Shown: positions 1 through 9,319, counted from the stretch's first letter. The stretch: 41,187 bases of DNA from Phycisphaeraceae bacterium (GCA_028282685.1 JANQHK010000026.1:1-41187); one strand, 5' to 3'. Made by a program: numbers and translations. Notes: generated from the sequence alone by a model not told the origin.

Positions 1-1
1 G

Positions 2-2143
2 ATCGCGCTTCAGATCGACGACCAGCGCCAAACGCCCCAACCGATCCGCATCGATCTGCGCAAACTCCGTTACGCTCACAAATTCCACAGCCAACAAAAC
101 CATGCGCTGACCCGGGAGCGCAGCACGCTGATTCGTACGAAAAGTCACCTGGCCAAGTCCACCCTCGCTACCGAGGACGACGCCATCCTGCTGACGCAAC
201 ATTTCACCGAAGACGATTACCAATGCAGCACCGCGGTGGCGATTGCCGTGCAGGGCGGGGAGGCGATTTCCCGGTTCAGCAATCCGGCTACGGTCACGCT
301 GAACGCCGGCCCGGCCGAAGGACCGATCACGGTGCTGATCGCCAGCGCCGCGGGATTCAGCGAACCCAATCCCGTGCGTCAGCGCGCCTTGCAGCAGTTG
401 CGCCAGGCGCGGGCAATGCCGTTCGATATTTTGGCCAAAAACACCGCCGCCTGGTGGCACGATTTCTGGTCGCGATCCTACATTCGGCTTTCCAGCGATG
501 ACGGCAAAGCCGAGTTGGTCGAGCGCCATTTCACGTGGTGGCTGTACCTGATGGGCTCGGCGTCGCGCGGGACCTTTCCCATGAAATACAACGGCATGCT
601 GTGGAACACCAACGGCGATCTGCGCATGTGGGGCGGTCAGCAGTGGTGGCACAACCTGTCGATGTATTACCGCGCACTTCCCGCGGCGAACCATGTCGAA
701 TTGATGCAGCCCCTGTTCAACATGTACCACGGCATGCATGACTCGGCGGCATTGGCGGCGCGCCAGCAATGGGGCAGCAAGGGTATCTTCATCGGAGAAA
801 TCTCCTTCTTCAACGGCTGGGAGCCGCTGCCCGACGACATCGCTTCGGAAATGCGCGATCTCTACCTGTTCCGCAAGCCCTGGAAAGAAGCGTCGCAGCG
901 CTTTCTGGATTACGCCTACACCCGCCACCCCCAGTGCACGCGATGGAACTGGAAAGGCGTCGGCCGGTGGCACAAGGGCCGATGGGCGTACGATACGAAA
1001 GCCAACCCGCCCACCGGCCACGTGGTCCATCTGTTCGGCAGCATGGGACAACTGGCCTGCCAGTATTGGGTGGCCTACCAGCACACCGGCGACCGCGCCT
1101 TTCTCGAAAAACAGGCCTACCCGATGCTCAAGGGCGCTGCCGAGTTTTACCGAAACTATCCCAACCTCAAGCCCGATGAAAACGGCACGCTGCACGTGCA
1201 CCGCGTCAGCCACATGGAAAGCACCTACGGCAGCAAGGACACGATGGGCTTCCTGGCCGCGACGCGCGGCGTGCTGACCCGCGCCATCCGCGCTGCGGAA
1301 ATCCTCGATAGCGATCCCGAACTGCGCACGGCCTGGAAGCAAACGCTGCAGCGCCTGGCCCCCCTGCCCCACAGCGGACTGCCCAACGCCCTGCTTCAAA
1401 GCAAACCCGATGAGCCGGTCTTCTGGATGAACGGCTGTCGGCCTTCGTTGGTGGATCGTGCCTTTCCCTCGTACTATCCGGTTAAGTTTCTCAACCTCTG
1501 CGCACTGGAAACCCAGACCGCCGATCCGGAGATGTTCGAGCGCGCGGTGAACACTTTCGACCGGCGCTTTGCCGATGGAATCGCCGAGGATGTGCAAGTG
1601 AACGTGCTGGGGCTGGAAGCGGTCGCCGCGGCACGACTGGGCAAAGCCGAGGCCGCGCGAAAATTCATCTACAACGGCATCACCAATCCCTACAACAACT
1701 ACTGCGACTGGAAGGGTTCCGGCCCGCCAATGGTCCTGCCGAATCGCATGACGCTGCGCGAGGGACCGGGCACCCCCGGCGCGCAGCGCCTGGGCAACGC
1801 GGCCTACGGTCTGACCGAAGCGCTGCTGCAATCGCTCCCGGCCCGACCGGGCGGCGAACCGGTCATCCGCCTGTTCCCCGCCTGGCCGAAGCAATGGGAC
1901 GCCGCGTTCAAACTGCTCGCGCGCGGCGGGTTCCTTGTCGAAGCGCGAATCGCCAAAGGAAAAATCGGCCCCGTGCGCCTCACCAGCCAGCGCGGCGGAA
2001 CACTCCGCGTGCGCAATCCCTTTACAACAGGACCCCTGCGGCTTGCCCACAACAAGTCATGGGATCGACTGGACAAGGTGGACAAAGATAAACTGCTGAC
2101 CTTTGAAACCAAGCCCGGCGATGTGATCGTCATTCAACCGTAG
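2..2143 (+). CDS. Glycoside hydrolase, (alpha/alpha)6 barrel, GH95/DUF5703-like (5' truncated)
   Basis: The reading frame is open from base 2 to the TAG at 2141-2143, so the true start lies outside the window; the internal ATG at 236 is not needed as a start. About 713 residues are visible. The first part is beta-rich. The second is helical and rich in Trp, Asn and His, with motifs such as GMLWNTNGDLRMWGGQQWW and FMLWN-like elements typical of the catalytic barrel of the GH95/GH65 clan and of DUF5703 proteins. The C-terminus is a small beta domain ending in a PGDVIVIQP-type strand. Known GH95 enzymes remove L-fucose or L-galactose from glycans. A FucP-type transporter at 31726-33102 fits that substrate, but exact family and substrate are inferred, and no catalytic residue could be assigned. 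The signal peptide, if any, is off the window. Confidence 0.55.
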   Translation: MALQIDDQRQTPQPIRIDLRKLRYAHKFHSQQNHALTRERSTLIRTKSHLAKSTLATEDDAILLTQHFTEDDYQCSTAVAIAVQGGEAISRFSNPATVTLNAGPAEGPITVLIASAAGFSEPNPVRQRALQQLRQARAMPFDILAKNTAAWWHDFWSRSYIRLSSDDGKAELVERHFTWWLYLMGSASRGTFPMKYNGMLWNTNGDLRMWGGQQWWHNLSMYYRALPAANHVELMQPLFNMYHGMHDSAALAARQQWGSKGIFIGEISFFNGWEPLPDDIASEMRDLYLFRKPWKEASQRFLDYAYTRHPQCTRWNWKGVGRWHKGRWAYDTKANPPTGHVVHLFGSMGQLACQYWVAYQHTGDRAFLEKQAYPMLKGAAEFYRNYPNLKPDENGTLHVHRVSHMESTYGSKDTMGFLAATRGVLTRAIRAAEILDSDPELRTAWKQTLQRLAPLPHSGLPNALLQSKPDEPVFWMNGCRPSLVDRAFPSYYPVKFLNLCALETQTADPEMFERAVNTFDRRFADGIAEDVQVNVLGLEAVAAARLGKAEAARKFIYNGITNPYNNYCDWKGSGPPMVLPNRMTLREGPGTPGAQRLGNAAYGLTEALLQSLPARPGGEPVIRLFPAWPKQWDAAFKLLARGGFLVEARIAKGKIGPVRLTSQRGGTLRVRNPFTTGPLRLAHNKSWDRLDKVDKDKLLTFETKPGDVIVIQP

Positions 2144-2163
2144 CCCGGGGAGCCATCCCATAG

Positions 2164-2215
2164 AGCCGGTTTTGAAAAAAACCGGAACGATATTCCGGTT
2201 CATTGCGAACCGGCT
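2164..2215. terminator. Nested/overlapping CCGG hairpins between convergent genes
   Basis: Four CCGG units at 2166, 2182, 2195 and 2210 build three consecutive hairpins: 2166-2185 (8-bp stem, GAAA loop), 2182-2198 (6-bp stem) and 2195-2213 (7-bp stem). An outer 8-bp stem (2164-2171 with 2208-2215) can enclose the middle one. The element lies 20 bp after the hydrolase stop and before the convergent DUF5658 gene. There is no U-run, so a role as bidirectional terminator or mRNA 3'-end protector is inference. Confidence 0.4.
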
Positions 2216-2342
2216 ATGCGTTTACGCTTTCGATCCAGCAGGCATCTCTATTGAACCAGAACGAATACACTGCGATATCGAGACGAAACCGTCAATGTGT
2301 GGTACTGGGGAACCCCTTCTGCTTCGTCATTTCGTCGATGTA

Positions 2343-2711
2343 TCAGGTAGCGATTATGAGCAGGAGGCCCGAACTCCAGATGACCGGTGTGAAGTGGATC
2401 ACGATGAGAATTTGGGCCAGCCGACGGGCGGCACTCATACGGGTTCTGGCAACGATCTCGCAGCCGAGAATAACCAGGCCAACGATGAAGTACTTGTACG
2501 CCACCATGCCCGAAAGACCGCAGGTGTAAATAATTGCGGAAGCGATCGGATTGGCTTCCGATCCTCCCAGTGAGAGCACTACCGTGGTTAAAAGTATGTC
2601 GAGGGTTCCGGCGAGAATGATCCATCCGTAATAACTGGGTAGGCGCAACTCAGTGAAAGTCGCTGCCGGCCAGGTCCACTGGGAATTCGCGTTGAGCTTG
2701 GTGTCGCCCAT
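2343..2711 (-). CDS. DUF5658 family small membrane protein
   Basis: A 122-residue protein with about three hydrophobic segments (roughly residues 28-48, 58-80 and 98-120). The motif GGSEANPIASAIIY, preceded by a DILLTTVVL helix and followed by a lysine-containing helix (YKYFIVGLVIL), is the recognisable signature of DUF5658 proteins, whose function is not known. ATG start at 2711. It follows the TPR lipoprotein on the same strand after an 81-bp gap. A TATAAG hexamer in that gap (about 2766-2771) could give it its own promoter, but the -35 is poor. Confidence 0.75.
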   Translation of the reverse strand: MGDTKLNANSQWTWPAATFTELRLPSYYGWIILAGTLDILLTTVVLSLGGSEANPIASAIIYTCGLSGMVAYKYFIVGLVILGCEIVARTRMSAARRLAQILIVIHFTPVIWSSGLLLIIAT

Positions 2712-2792
2712 GCCGATTAGACCCTTTGTACCAATACTAGGGATCTTATCGACTAAATTCTTATACGTTTTAAGAAGACTTGAACAACAAAG

Positions 2793-4226
2793 TTACTCAC
2801 GCACGCGCGGAATCGTGGCGAGTCGGCTTTCCACCTGAGCCAGCTCCAGGCGGAGTGACTGGGAGCGTTCATGATCGCCGGAATGCATCGCGTGGCGAAG
2901 TTCGTTCTGAAGTGTGGTGCGTACCCCTTCCCAGTCTTGTTGTTGCTCAAACGCTTGCCGAGCACCATGGAGCAACTGGAGTCCAAGGTCTGATTCTCCA
3001 GTTGCCAGCAGTGCCAATCCGGCGTCGGCGTGAACCTGAGGGTATTCGGTAGCACGAGTGGTTGTGGCAGCTTCACGAAGAATCGTTAAACCCTGCCGGA
3101 CCTGTCCGCGTTGCATATGCACCAGGCCGAGTGTCGCCAACGCTTCGGCGCGCAGGTCGGTCTGAGCGACACCAATAAGCATTGACGTTGCAGCACCGTA
3201 CTGGCGTAATGCGACCAGTGCCCGGGCCTGCTTAAGACGGAGGCGGTTGACTGAGGGTTTGCTTCCCGGATCGGTCTCCGCTTCGCGCCAGGCGAGCAAT
3301 GCCGCCTGTGGTGCACCGCGGTCGAAGAGAATGTCACCAAGACGATTACGGATCGACCTCATCGAAGGCGTTCCCGGTGCAGCGGTCGTCATCGGATCCA
3401 TCTTGCTGCCGGTGCGGATCGCCAGGCGCAGGGTGGTCGGATGGTTGATCTGATCGATCACCACTCCTTGTAAGGCCTGTTCACGTAACTGCATTGCCGT
3501 GCCGGTGTCGTTCTGCAATTGCGCAGCGAGCGCCGCGAAGAGGCGCATGCGGCGTGCAACGTGTTCATCCCATCCGTCTGCTTTCGCGGCGGCGGCACGA
3601 AAGACCGAACCGGACGCCTGGGGTTGCCCCATCGCCAACGCGGACTTGCCTCGCAAAGCCAGTGCTTCCACGGCCAGCCAGGGTGAAGCCATATCTGAAG
3701 GCGGTTCCAGATTGGCAAGCGCCTCAAACTGACCGCGGCGTGCAGGTGTCCAGGCCGCTTTGCGTTGACGGTCGTATTGTGCAAAGCGACCGGGATCGGT
3801 GCGACGTGCTTCGATCAGCGCCCGCCAACCGCCCCGGCCGGGCTTGGCTGATTGGTCGAGATACATCGCCGCCAGATCGACCGCGGGATCGGGTGCATTC
3901 CCGGCAGCGGTGACGGTCTGCTCGGCCAGGTCTCGGTATGTCGCGCACCATTGCATGGCATCGTACCACTGGCCCTTGGCAGTGAACTCACGGAGCCGCG
4001 ACATGAACGCATCGCGTGTGAGTGTTCGACCGACCGCTTCACCGAGCACGATCGATTCTCCATCGACCTTCAGCAGTCGATCGGTTTGGCCGCGATCGGA
4101 TGCTGCTGCCACATCGCGGGAGGTGTGCGGGGTGGCGCCGCAGCCGATCAGCAGGAACACGACGATCACGCAGAACGCCGCGCTACCGGCTATCTGTTCA
4201 TGGCGTAATGTTCGTGGATTACTCAT
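2793..4226 (-). CDS. TPR lipoprotein, last gene of the pilus/secretion operon
   Basis: Chosen start is the ATG at 4226, which overlaps the secretin stop (4219-4221) by 8 bp. This gives 477 residues beginning MSNPRTLRH with a signal segment ending in the lipobox LIGC, so it should be a lipid-anchored protein. The frame stays open upstream, but that stretch overlaps gspD and has no signal-peptide logic. The body is helical, Ala/Leu/Arg-rich and TPR-like, clearest in the last 200 residues (repeated LGLVHMQRGQ and AGLALLATGESD elements). TPR lipoproteins of the PilF/PilW type act as secretin pilotins. Its translational coupling to the secretin makes that role attractive, but it is longer than known pilotins, so this is inference. 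Confidence 0.75.
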   Translation of the reverse strand: MSNPRTLRHEQIAGSAAFCVIVVFLLIGCGATPHTSRDVAAASDRGQTDRLLKVDGESIVLGEAVGRTLTRDAFMSRLREFTAKGQWYDAMQWCATYRDLAEQTVTAAGNAPDPAVDLAAMYLDQSAKPGRGGWRALIEARRTDPGRFAQYDRQRKAAWTPARRGQFEALANLEPPSDMASPWLAVEALALRGKSALAMGQPQASGSVFRAAAAKADGWDEHVARRMRLFAALAAQLQNDTGTAMQLREQALQGVVIDQINHPTTLRLAIRTGSKMDPMTTAAPGTPSMRSIRNRLGDILFDRGAPQAALLAWREAETDPGSKPSVNRLRLKQARALVALRQYGAATSMLIGVAQTDLRAEALATLGLVHMQRGQVRQGLTILREAATTTRATEYPQVHADAGLALLATGESDLGLQLLHGARQAFEQQQDWEGVRTTLQNELRHAMHSGDHERSQSLRLELAQVESRLATIPRVRE

Positions 4227-6204
4227 TACCGGTATTCCCATGGAGTGAAGGCGCGGTGTGGTAACGGAAGGTGTCGAACAGCGACCGCTCGAAGGACGGG
4301 GCCTCATCCCTGAACACGCCCCAGTCGTCCTTTGTGCCTTCGCTGCCTCCCTCGCCGGGGCGGTAAGGATGGATGCTCAGTGAGTCGAGGAGATTGCGAC
4401 TGATCGCATCGCCCTCGACGGGTGTGTTCATCACGTAGGGGCGAACCAGAACGACCAGTTCGCTGCGTCGTATCTCTGAGGACTCCCGACGAAACAGGAA
4501 TCCGACCAACGGCAGGTCGCCGAGGATCGGTAACTGCTGTCGCGTGTCGGTTTCGGTTTCTTCGATCAAACCGCCGAAGGCGAGCAGCATTCCGTCGCGT
4601 GCGACGATGGTGCCGCTGGCCGACTGGCTGGCGACCGTATCAATGGATTCGTTGATAAACGACGTGCCGGTGGGCACCAGGATGGTCGCTCCGTCTTCGT
4701 TGACGGTGCTGGTTTCCTGAAGCAGTCGCAGCGTGACGGTGCGGTCGGCGTTGATATTCGCGGTGATCAGCAGGTCGGTACCCACGTCGCGCAGCTCGGT
4801 CACCGGCGTCGAAGCCAGCGTGGTGGTCGCTCCTTCACCGGTGATGACTTGCGGCTCGGTGAAACCGACGACGATGGGAATTTGTTCACCGGAGAAGATG
4901 CGGCTGACCTCGTTGTTCGCCGTCAGGAGGATTGGCGTGGCCAGCGAGGTCACGCGACCTTTGGTCTGGAGCAGTTCCAGTCGCGCGGCAAAGTTGCTGG
5001 AGACGACCTGGAATATACCGGCGCTGGCGCTGACCCCGGTACCGCCGGGCAGGAGCGAACCGCCGGACGGAGCGCCGATCTCTCCCTGGCTGAAGGCGCC
5101 GGAGAGATCGCCCGATTGGAAAGCGAAGTCAAAGCCGGTCTCCAGACCGTCGGAAAGATCGACGCGCAGAACACGCACCTCCAGTAGCACCAGCGGCGTG
5201 GGTACGTCGAGACGTCGGATCACGCTGGCAATCTCTTCGAGTATCTTCGGATCACCCGAGCGCACGACAATTTTGTTGAGCCGCTGGATCGCGGTGACGT
5301 AGGTCAATGCATTACGGTTGGCAATCCGCCGGGCTACGTTTTCAGCGTCGCGGTCTCCCCGCATCGCTTCGATCACGCGCTGTGCTTCGTCTGCGGTCAA
5401 CTCGGGGAGATCTTCGTCGGCCTGAAGACGACGCGGACGGGCGATGTTGTTATCGCGGCTGAATCGCTGCCGATCACGCCTGCTGCTTTCGGTGCTGGAT
5501 GAGGTTGACCGAACGTTCGTGCCGCCGATCGATCCGATCAAGCCGCGGCTGCGCTCCTCGATCAAGTCGAACCGTTTGAAGCGGTCTTCCAGGTCGTCCA
5601 GTGTCTCATCGATCGTGTTGTCGTCTTCGGCGACGACCACGCGATCGCCGAAGACCTCGCCGATCGTCCGGACCACATCGGTGGCGTTGGGGTACAGGAG
5701 TGTAAACACTTCAGTGCGATTGGAGCGCAGCGCTGATACATCTCGGCGTACGTCTTCCGGGCTGGCGAGAATGTAGAGTTCGCTATCGCGATCTTTCCGC
5801 GAGACCAGCCCCTGGGAAACGGCGATGGCTTGCAGGGCGTTTTCCAGGTTGATGTTGCGGATGGTCAGGGTGACTGTACGATCCGCGACGACACTGCTGA
5901 CAACGATGTTGGCGTTGAGGTGCTCGCCGATCGCCTCCGCAACACGCACGAGCGGCGCGTTGACAAATTGCGCGCGGCTGATGCGGCCGTTCTCGCCGAC
6001 CTCGATCTCGACCAATCCGCGGGGTGACTTGGACTGGTTCTTGTCCGTATTTGTCATGAACTCGCGCAACGCTTCGGGCGGTACGGTCGGGTCGTTGGGT
6101 GCAGGCGCCTGCGCTGCAGTGATCGATGCGAGGCAAAGCACCACCGCCAGGAACACCGGGCAGTAACGCGTGTAACGGTTTGAGTTAAAAAGTACTGGAA
6201 TCAA
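4219..6204 (-). CDS. gspD: Secretin, GspD/PilQ family outer-membrane channel
   Basis: Forms the multimeric outer-membrane pore of a type II secretion or type IV pilus machine. The start is taken as TTG at 6204, overlapping the gspF stop by 4 bp (TTGA). It gives 661 residues with a signal peptide ending near ITAAQA; no ATG exists at a sensible place. An STN/N-domain repeat (AEAIGEHLNANIVVSS, TVTLTIRNINLENALQ) lies near residues 60-130, further N1-type modules follow, and the C-terminal secretin domain ends with GGLIEETETD then PILGDLPLVGFLFR, the classic secretin signature. A charged low-complexity stretch (about 215-260) separates the N-modules. The downstream TPR lipoprotein may be its pilotin. 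Confidence 0.93.
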   Translation of the reverse strand: MIPVLFNSNRYTRYCPVFLAVVLCLASITAAQAPAPNDPTVPPEALREFMTNTDKNQSKSPRGLVEIEVGENGRISRAQFVNAPLVRVAEAIGEHLNANIVVSSVVADRTVTLTIRNINLENALQAIAVSQGLVSRKDRDSELYILASPEDVRRDVSALRSNRTEVFTLLYPNATDVVRTIGEVFGDRVVVAEDDNTIDETLDDLEDRFKRFDLIEERSRGLIGSIGGTNVRSTSSSTESSRRDRQRFSRDNNIARPRRLQADEDLPELTADEAQRVIEAMRGDRDAENVARRIANRNALTYVTAIQRLNKIVVRSGDPKILEEIASVIRRLDVPTPLVLLEVRVLRVDLSDGLETGFDFAFQSGDLSGAFSQGEIGAPSGGSLLPGGTGVSASAGIFQVVSSNFAARLELLQTKGRVTSLATPILLTANNEVSRIFSGEQIPIVVGFTEPQVITGEGATTTLASTPVTELRDVGTDLLITANINADRTVTLRLLQETSTVNEDGATILVPTGTSFINESIDTVASQSASGTIVARDGMLLAFGGLIEETETDTRQQLPILGDLPLVGFLFRRESSEIRRSELVVLVRPYVMNTPVEGDAISRNLLDSLSIHPYRPGEGGSEGTKDDWGVFRDEAPSFERSLFDTFRYHTAPSLHGNTGNE

Positions 6205-7445
6205 AGTGCAGCTCCATACAGGGCCATCATGAATGCCATGTAGACGTATCCGACAATACCGCCGACGGCGACCACCACGACGATCTCCAGCACACTGGAG
6301 AGCATCCGGATCAGGGCCGAGAGGCGTTGTTCGTGAAAGGTGGCGCATTCGGCAAGGGTTTGCTCGAGTTGACCCGAGCGTTCACCGGCGGCGATCATGC
6401 TGGAGAGCATGGGCATGAAGGCGCCGCGCGACTGAAAGCCCGGTGACAGCGGGTCGCCGGCCATCACCGCTTCACGGCTGCGTGCGATCGCCAGCGCCAG
6501 CCGACGGTTTTTGTGCAGGTCCTGGCAGGTGCGCAAGCCCTCGATCATTGTGATCCCGCTCGATAGCAGAATCGACAGTGACCGACTGAAAGCCGCGGTC
6601 GCGCCGGTGCGAAGGATGTAGCCGATCAGGGGAATGCGCAGCAGAAAGCTGTCAATCGCCAGGCGTCCTATCGGAACCGAATAGGCAACGAAGAACAGGA
6701 TGATAACCAGCAATGAGACGCCGAGGATCATCGGCCACTCGGTGATCAGGAACTGGCTGAGGTCGACCAGTCGCTGGGTCATCGGCGGCAACGGTCTGCC
6801 CAACGCCTTGAGGTAAACCGTCAGCTTCGGGATCGCATACACGAGAATCACGATGGTGACGGCAATGGCGGCTTTGAGCACGATGGTCGGATAGAGCATG
6901 GCGGAGATGATTTGGGATTTGAGCAATCGACGCCGCTCCAATGACTCGGCGGCACGTTCCAGCACCATGTCGAGTTGGCCGGTTTGCTCACCGATCTCGC
7001 TGAGCTGAGTAACGATGCGCGAGAAGCAGTTGGTGGCACGCAACGACTCGGTAAACGATCGGCCGGTGCGGACATCGGAAGCAATCTGATCCATCACGCG
7101 GCGCATGGAATGACTGGTCGTCTGCTCGGCAATGATGCGCAGCGATTCCAGAAGCGTCAGCCCGCTGCGGAGCAACACACTGATCTGACGCAGCCCCAGT
7201 TCGATGGTTGACGAGCGCGGCTTACTGACTGACCGGGATGACTGGCCGCCGATAGTGCGCGATGTACTGCGTGCACCAGCGCGTTTGTCTTGACCGCCCA
7301 AGGCGGGGCCGACCGGTTCGATCTTGAGGATCAACGCGCCGCGTTCACGCAACAGCGCAGCGGCTGCGCTGAGGTCAGACGCTTCGACGGTGCCTTTGGT
7401 CGATCGCCCGCTGCGTTCACGGATGGCGTAGTTAAAGGTCGACAT
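6201..7445 (-). CDS. gspF: Inner-membrane platform protein GspF/PilC
   Basis: Polytopic inner-membrane platform of type II secretion and type IV pilus systems, which couples the cytoplasmic ATPase to pilin assembly. It has 414 residues, the usual length. The N-terminus MSTFNYAIRERSGRSTKGTVEA is the standard GspF opening, followed by two T2SSF domains (about 75-200 and 280-400), each with LLRSGLTLLESLRI or LLSSGITMIEGLRT and a glycine-rich GERSGQLEQTL motif. Three hydrophobic segments lie near 175-200, 225-250 and 380-405. ATG at 7445 lies 17 bp after the gspE stop, and its own stop overlaps the secretin start. A basic Ser/Arg-rich linker at about 50-75 is longer than in most homologues. Confidence 0.95.
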   Translation of the reverse strand: MSTFNYAIRERSGRSTKGTVEASDLSAAAALLRERGALILKIEPVGPALGGQDKRAGARSTSRTIGGQSSRSVSKPRSSTIELGLRQISVLLRSGLTLLESLRIIAEQTTSHSMRRVMDQIASDVRTGRSFTESLRATNCFSRIVTQLSEIGEQTGQLDMVLERAAESLERRRLLKSQIISAMLYPTIVLKAAIAVTIVILVYAIPKLTVYLKALGRPLPPMTQRLVDLSQFLITEWPMILGVSLLVIILFFVAYSVPIGRLAIDSFLLRIPLIGYILRTGATAAFSRSLSILLSSGITMIEGLRTCQDLHKNRRLALAIARSREAVMAGDPLSPGFQSRGAFMPMLSSMIAAGERSGQLEQTLAECATFHEQRLSALIRMLSSVLEIVVVVAVGGIVGYVYMAFMMALYGAAL

Positions 7446-7462
7446 GGGTGGGTGTGTTCGGG

Positions 7463-9319
7463 TCAGCCGGTGTTAATAACGTGTCGGAGGACTTCCTCAA
7501 TGCTGGTGTGACCGGCCAGCATCTTCTGAGCCCCATCGTCGGTCAGACGTGGCAGACCGCGCCGCCGCATGTATTCGATGTAGGTTTGTTCTTCGCTGCC
7601 GCGCGCGATCAGGTCGGCAAGTTCGGCGTCGCAGGGCAACACCTCGAACAAACCCATTCGGCCACTGTAGCCGCGGTTGGCGCAATACATGCAGCCCGTG
7701 GCCTGCTCGATCGGTTTGTTTTCCAAATCCTCTCGGCCCAACGCTTCGGCTTGCGCGAGCGTGCAGGTTGTCGGCCTGGAACACCTGGAACACAGGCGTC
7801 GCACAAGACGCTGGGCCATCACCAGTCGGAGTGTTGCACCGACCAGGTAGAGCGGCACGCCCATATCGCGCAGGCGGGTGATGGCGCCGGGAGCATCGTT
7901 GGTGTGTAAGGTACTGAACACAAGGTGACCGGTGAGCGCCGCCTTGACTGCAATGTCAGCTGTTTCCGCGTCGCGGATCTCACCGACCATCACCACATCC
8001 GGGTCGTGACGCAGCGTACTGCGCAATGCCTTGGCGAACGTGACCTTCTCCTTCTGGTCGACCTCGACTTGCGTGATGCCGTCGATCTGGTATTCGACCG
8101 GGTCTTCGATGGTGATCACGTTCAACGCCGATTCCTGGATCAACTGGCGAATCGCCGCATATAGCGTGGTGGATTTACCGCTGCCGGTGGGGCCTGTAAT
8201 AAGGATCAGACCGTGTGGCTTGCGGATGGCATCGTTAAATGAAGCCAATTGTTGTTCGCTCATACCCAATGCGGGCAGTGTCAGTTGATCGGTCTCGCGA
8301 GCGAGCAGTCGCAGCGTGAGTCGCTCACCCTGCTTGGCGGGTAACGACGCGACACGGATGTCAATGTCGAGGTTACCATGTTCGTGGCGCATGCGGCCGT
8401 CCTGCGGCGCTCTGCGTTCGGCAATGTCCAGCCCGGCGAGTACTTTGACCCGACTGATCAGCGCAGCGCCTTGCTCGGGGGCGACTTCAAGAAACGTTTC
8501 AATCTGTCCGTCGATGCGGAAACGAATGCGGATCTCATTCTCGTAGCTGTTGATGTGAACGTCGCTGGCATTCTGCACGACGGCGGCGGTCAGCACCCGA
8601 TCACAAAGAGAGACCGTATCGTCTCCTGTGGTCACGCCGGCATCCAGATCAATTGACAGGCCGCGGTCGAGCGACATTCCGCGGTCAATTGACATGCCGC
8701 GCCTGCCAGCGAAAGCTGGTGTTTCAGGGGCGCCGGCATAGATACGGTCGACCGCCGCGATCAGGCGACCGGGCTCGGCGAGATGGATTTCGGGCGCCAA
8801 GCCATAGAACCGTTGCAGCGAGGTGAGGACACGCGGCTTCGGCATCGCCGAGGCGGCGACCATAACGCGATGCGCATCGCATGCAAACGGCAAGACCTGC
8901 CAACGTTTTGCCCGTTGCACCTCCAAACGAAGCGCCAGCGGCGCATCGATTTTAACTCGGTCGATATCGATCGCTTCCAATGCCACGCTGGGACCATCGG
9001 TCAGCTCCACGCCGAGCGACGCATCGTGACTGGCACCGTCGAGCCAGACGACGATCCCATCGCGCTGAGGCGCACCCTCGATGCCTTCATGCACCAGCGA
9101 CAGCAGAACCTGTTGACCCTTGGCCAGTTCCTCGGGCGTGTCGCTGAGCTTGAGCCGGGCTCCGGTGTCGCTCACATCGACCAGGCAACACCGGATCACT
9201 TGTCCCGATTCGGTGGTCAGATCGATCTCACCTCGCGCGCGGCGACGCGTCGAGTCACGCCGTTCGGTGTTCGGATCGTCTGGTGTTATCGGATGCAGGG
9301 ACGGGTCAGCCGATGTCAT
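7463..9319 (-). CDS. gspE: Assembly ATPase GspE/PilB with N-terminal PilZ domain
   Basis: A 618-residue hexameric ATPase that powers pilin or pseudopilin assembly. Residues about 18-108 form a PilZ-type domain: an Arg-rich start (RRDSTRRRAR, 20-29) and D48-x-S50-x-x-G53 match the RxxxR...(D/N)xSxxG c-di-GMP site. Residues 125-195 resemble the second half of a GspE/MshE N-domain. The ATPase core has Walker A GPTGSGKST (376-384), Walker B DPDVVMVGEIRDAE (439-452), His box STLHTND (469-475) and the zinc tetracysteine C510, C513, C543, C546. Between domains sits a threefold RG(M/L)S(I/L)D repeat (207-224). ATG at 9319 overlaps the pilT-like stop by 4 bp. The PilZ call is from motifs only. Confidence 0.93.
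   Translation of the reverse strand: MTSADPSLHPITPDDPNTERRDSTRRRARGEIDLTTESGQVIRCCLVDVSDTGARLKLSDTPEELAKGQQVLLSLVHEGIEGAPQRDGIVVWLDGASHDASLGVELTDGPSVALEAIDIDRVKIDAPLALRLEVQRAKRWQVLPFACDAHRVMVAASAMPKPRVLTSLQRFYGLAPEIHLAEPGRLIAAVDRIYAGAPETPAFAGRRGMSIDRGMSLDRGLSIDLDAGVTTGDDTVSLCDRVLTAAVVQNASDVHINSYENEIRIRFRIDGQIETFLEVAPEQGAALISRVKVLAGLDIAERRAPQDGRMRHEHGNLDIDIRVASLPAKQGERLTLRLLARETDQLTLPALGMSEQQLASFNDAIRKPHGLILITGPTGSGKSTTLYAAIRQLIQESALNVITIEDPVEYQIDGITQVEVDQKEKVTFAKALRSTLRHDPDVVMVGEIRDAETADIAVKAALTGHLVFSTLHTNDAPGAITRLRDMGVPLYLVGATLRLVMAQRLVRRLCSRCSRPTTCTLAQAEALGREDLENKPIEQATGCMYCANRGYSGRMGLFEVLPCDAELADLIARGSEEQTYIEYMRRRGLPRLTDDGAQKMLAGHTSIEEVLRHVINTG
8651..8704. repeat. Three 18-bp tandem repeats inside gspE linker
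   Basis: Three imperfect 18-bp units (8651-8668, 8669-8686, 8687-8704) encode three successive RG(M/L)S(I/L)D hexapeptides in the linker between the N-terminal regulatory part and the ATPase core of GspE. The length is a multiple of three, so copy changes would keep frame and alter linker length. Confidence 0.75.
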
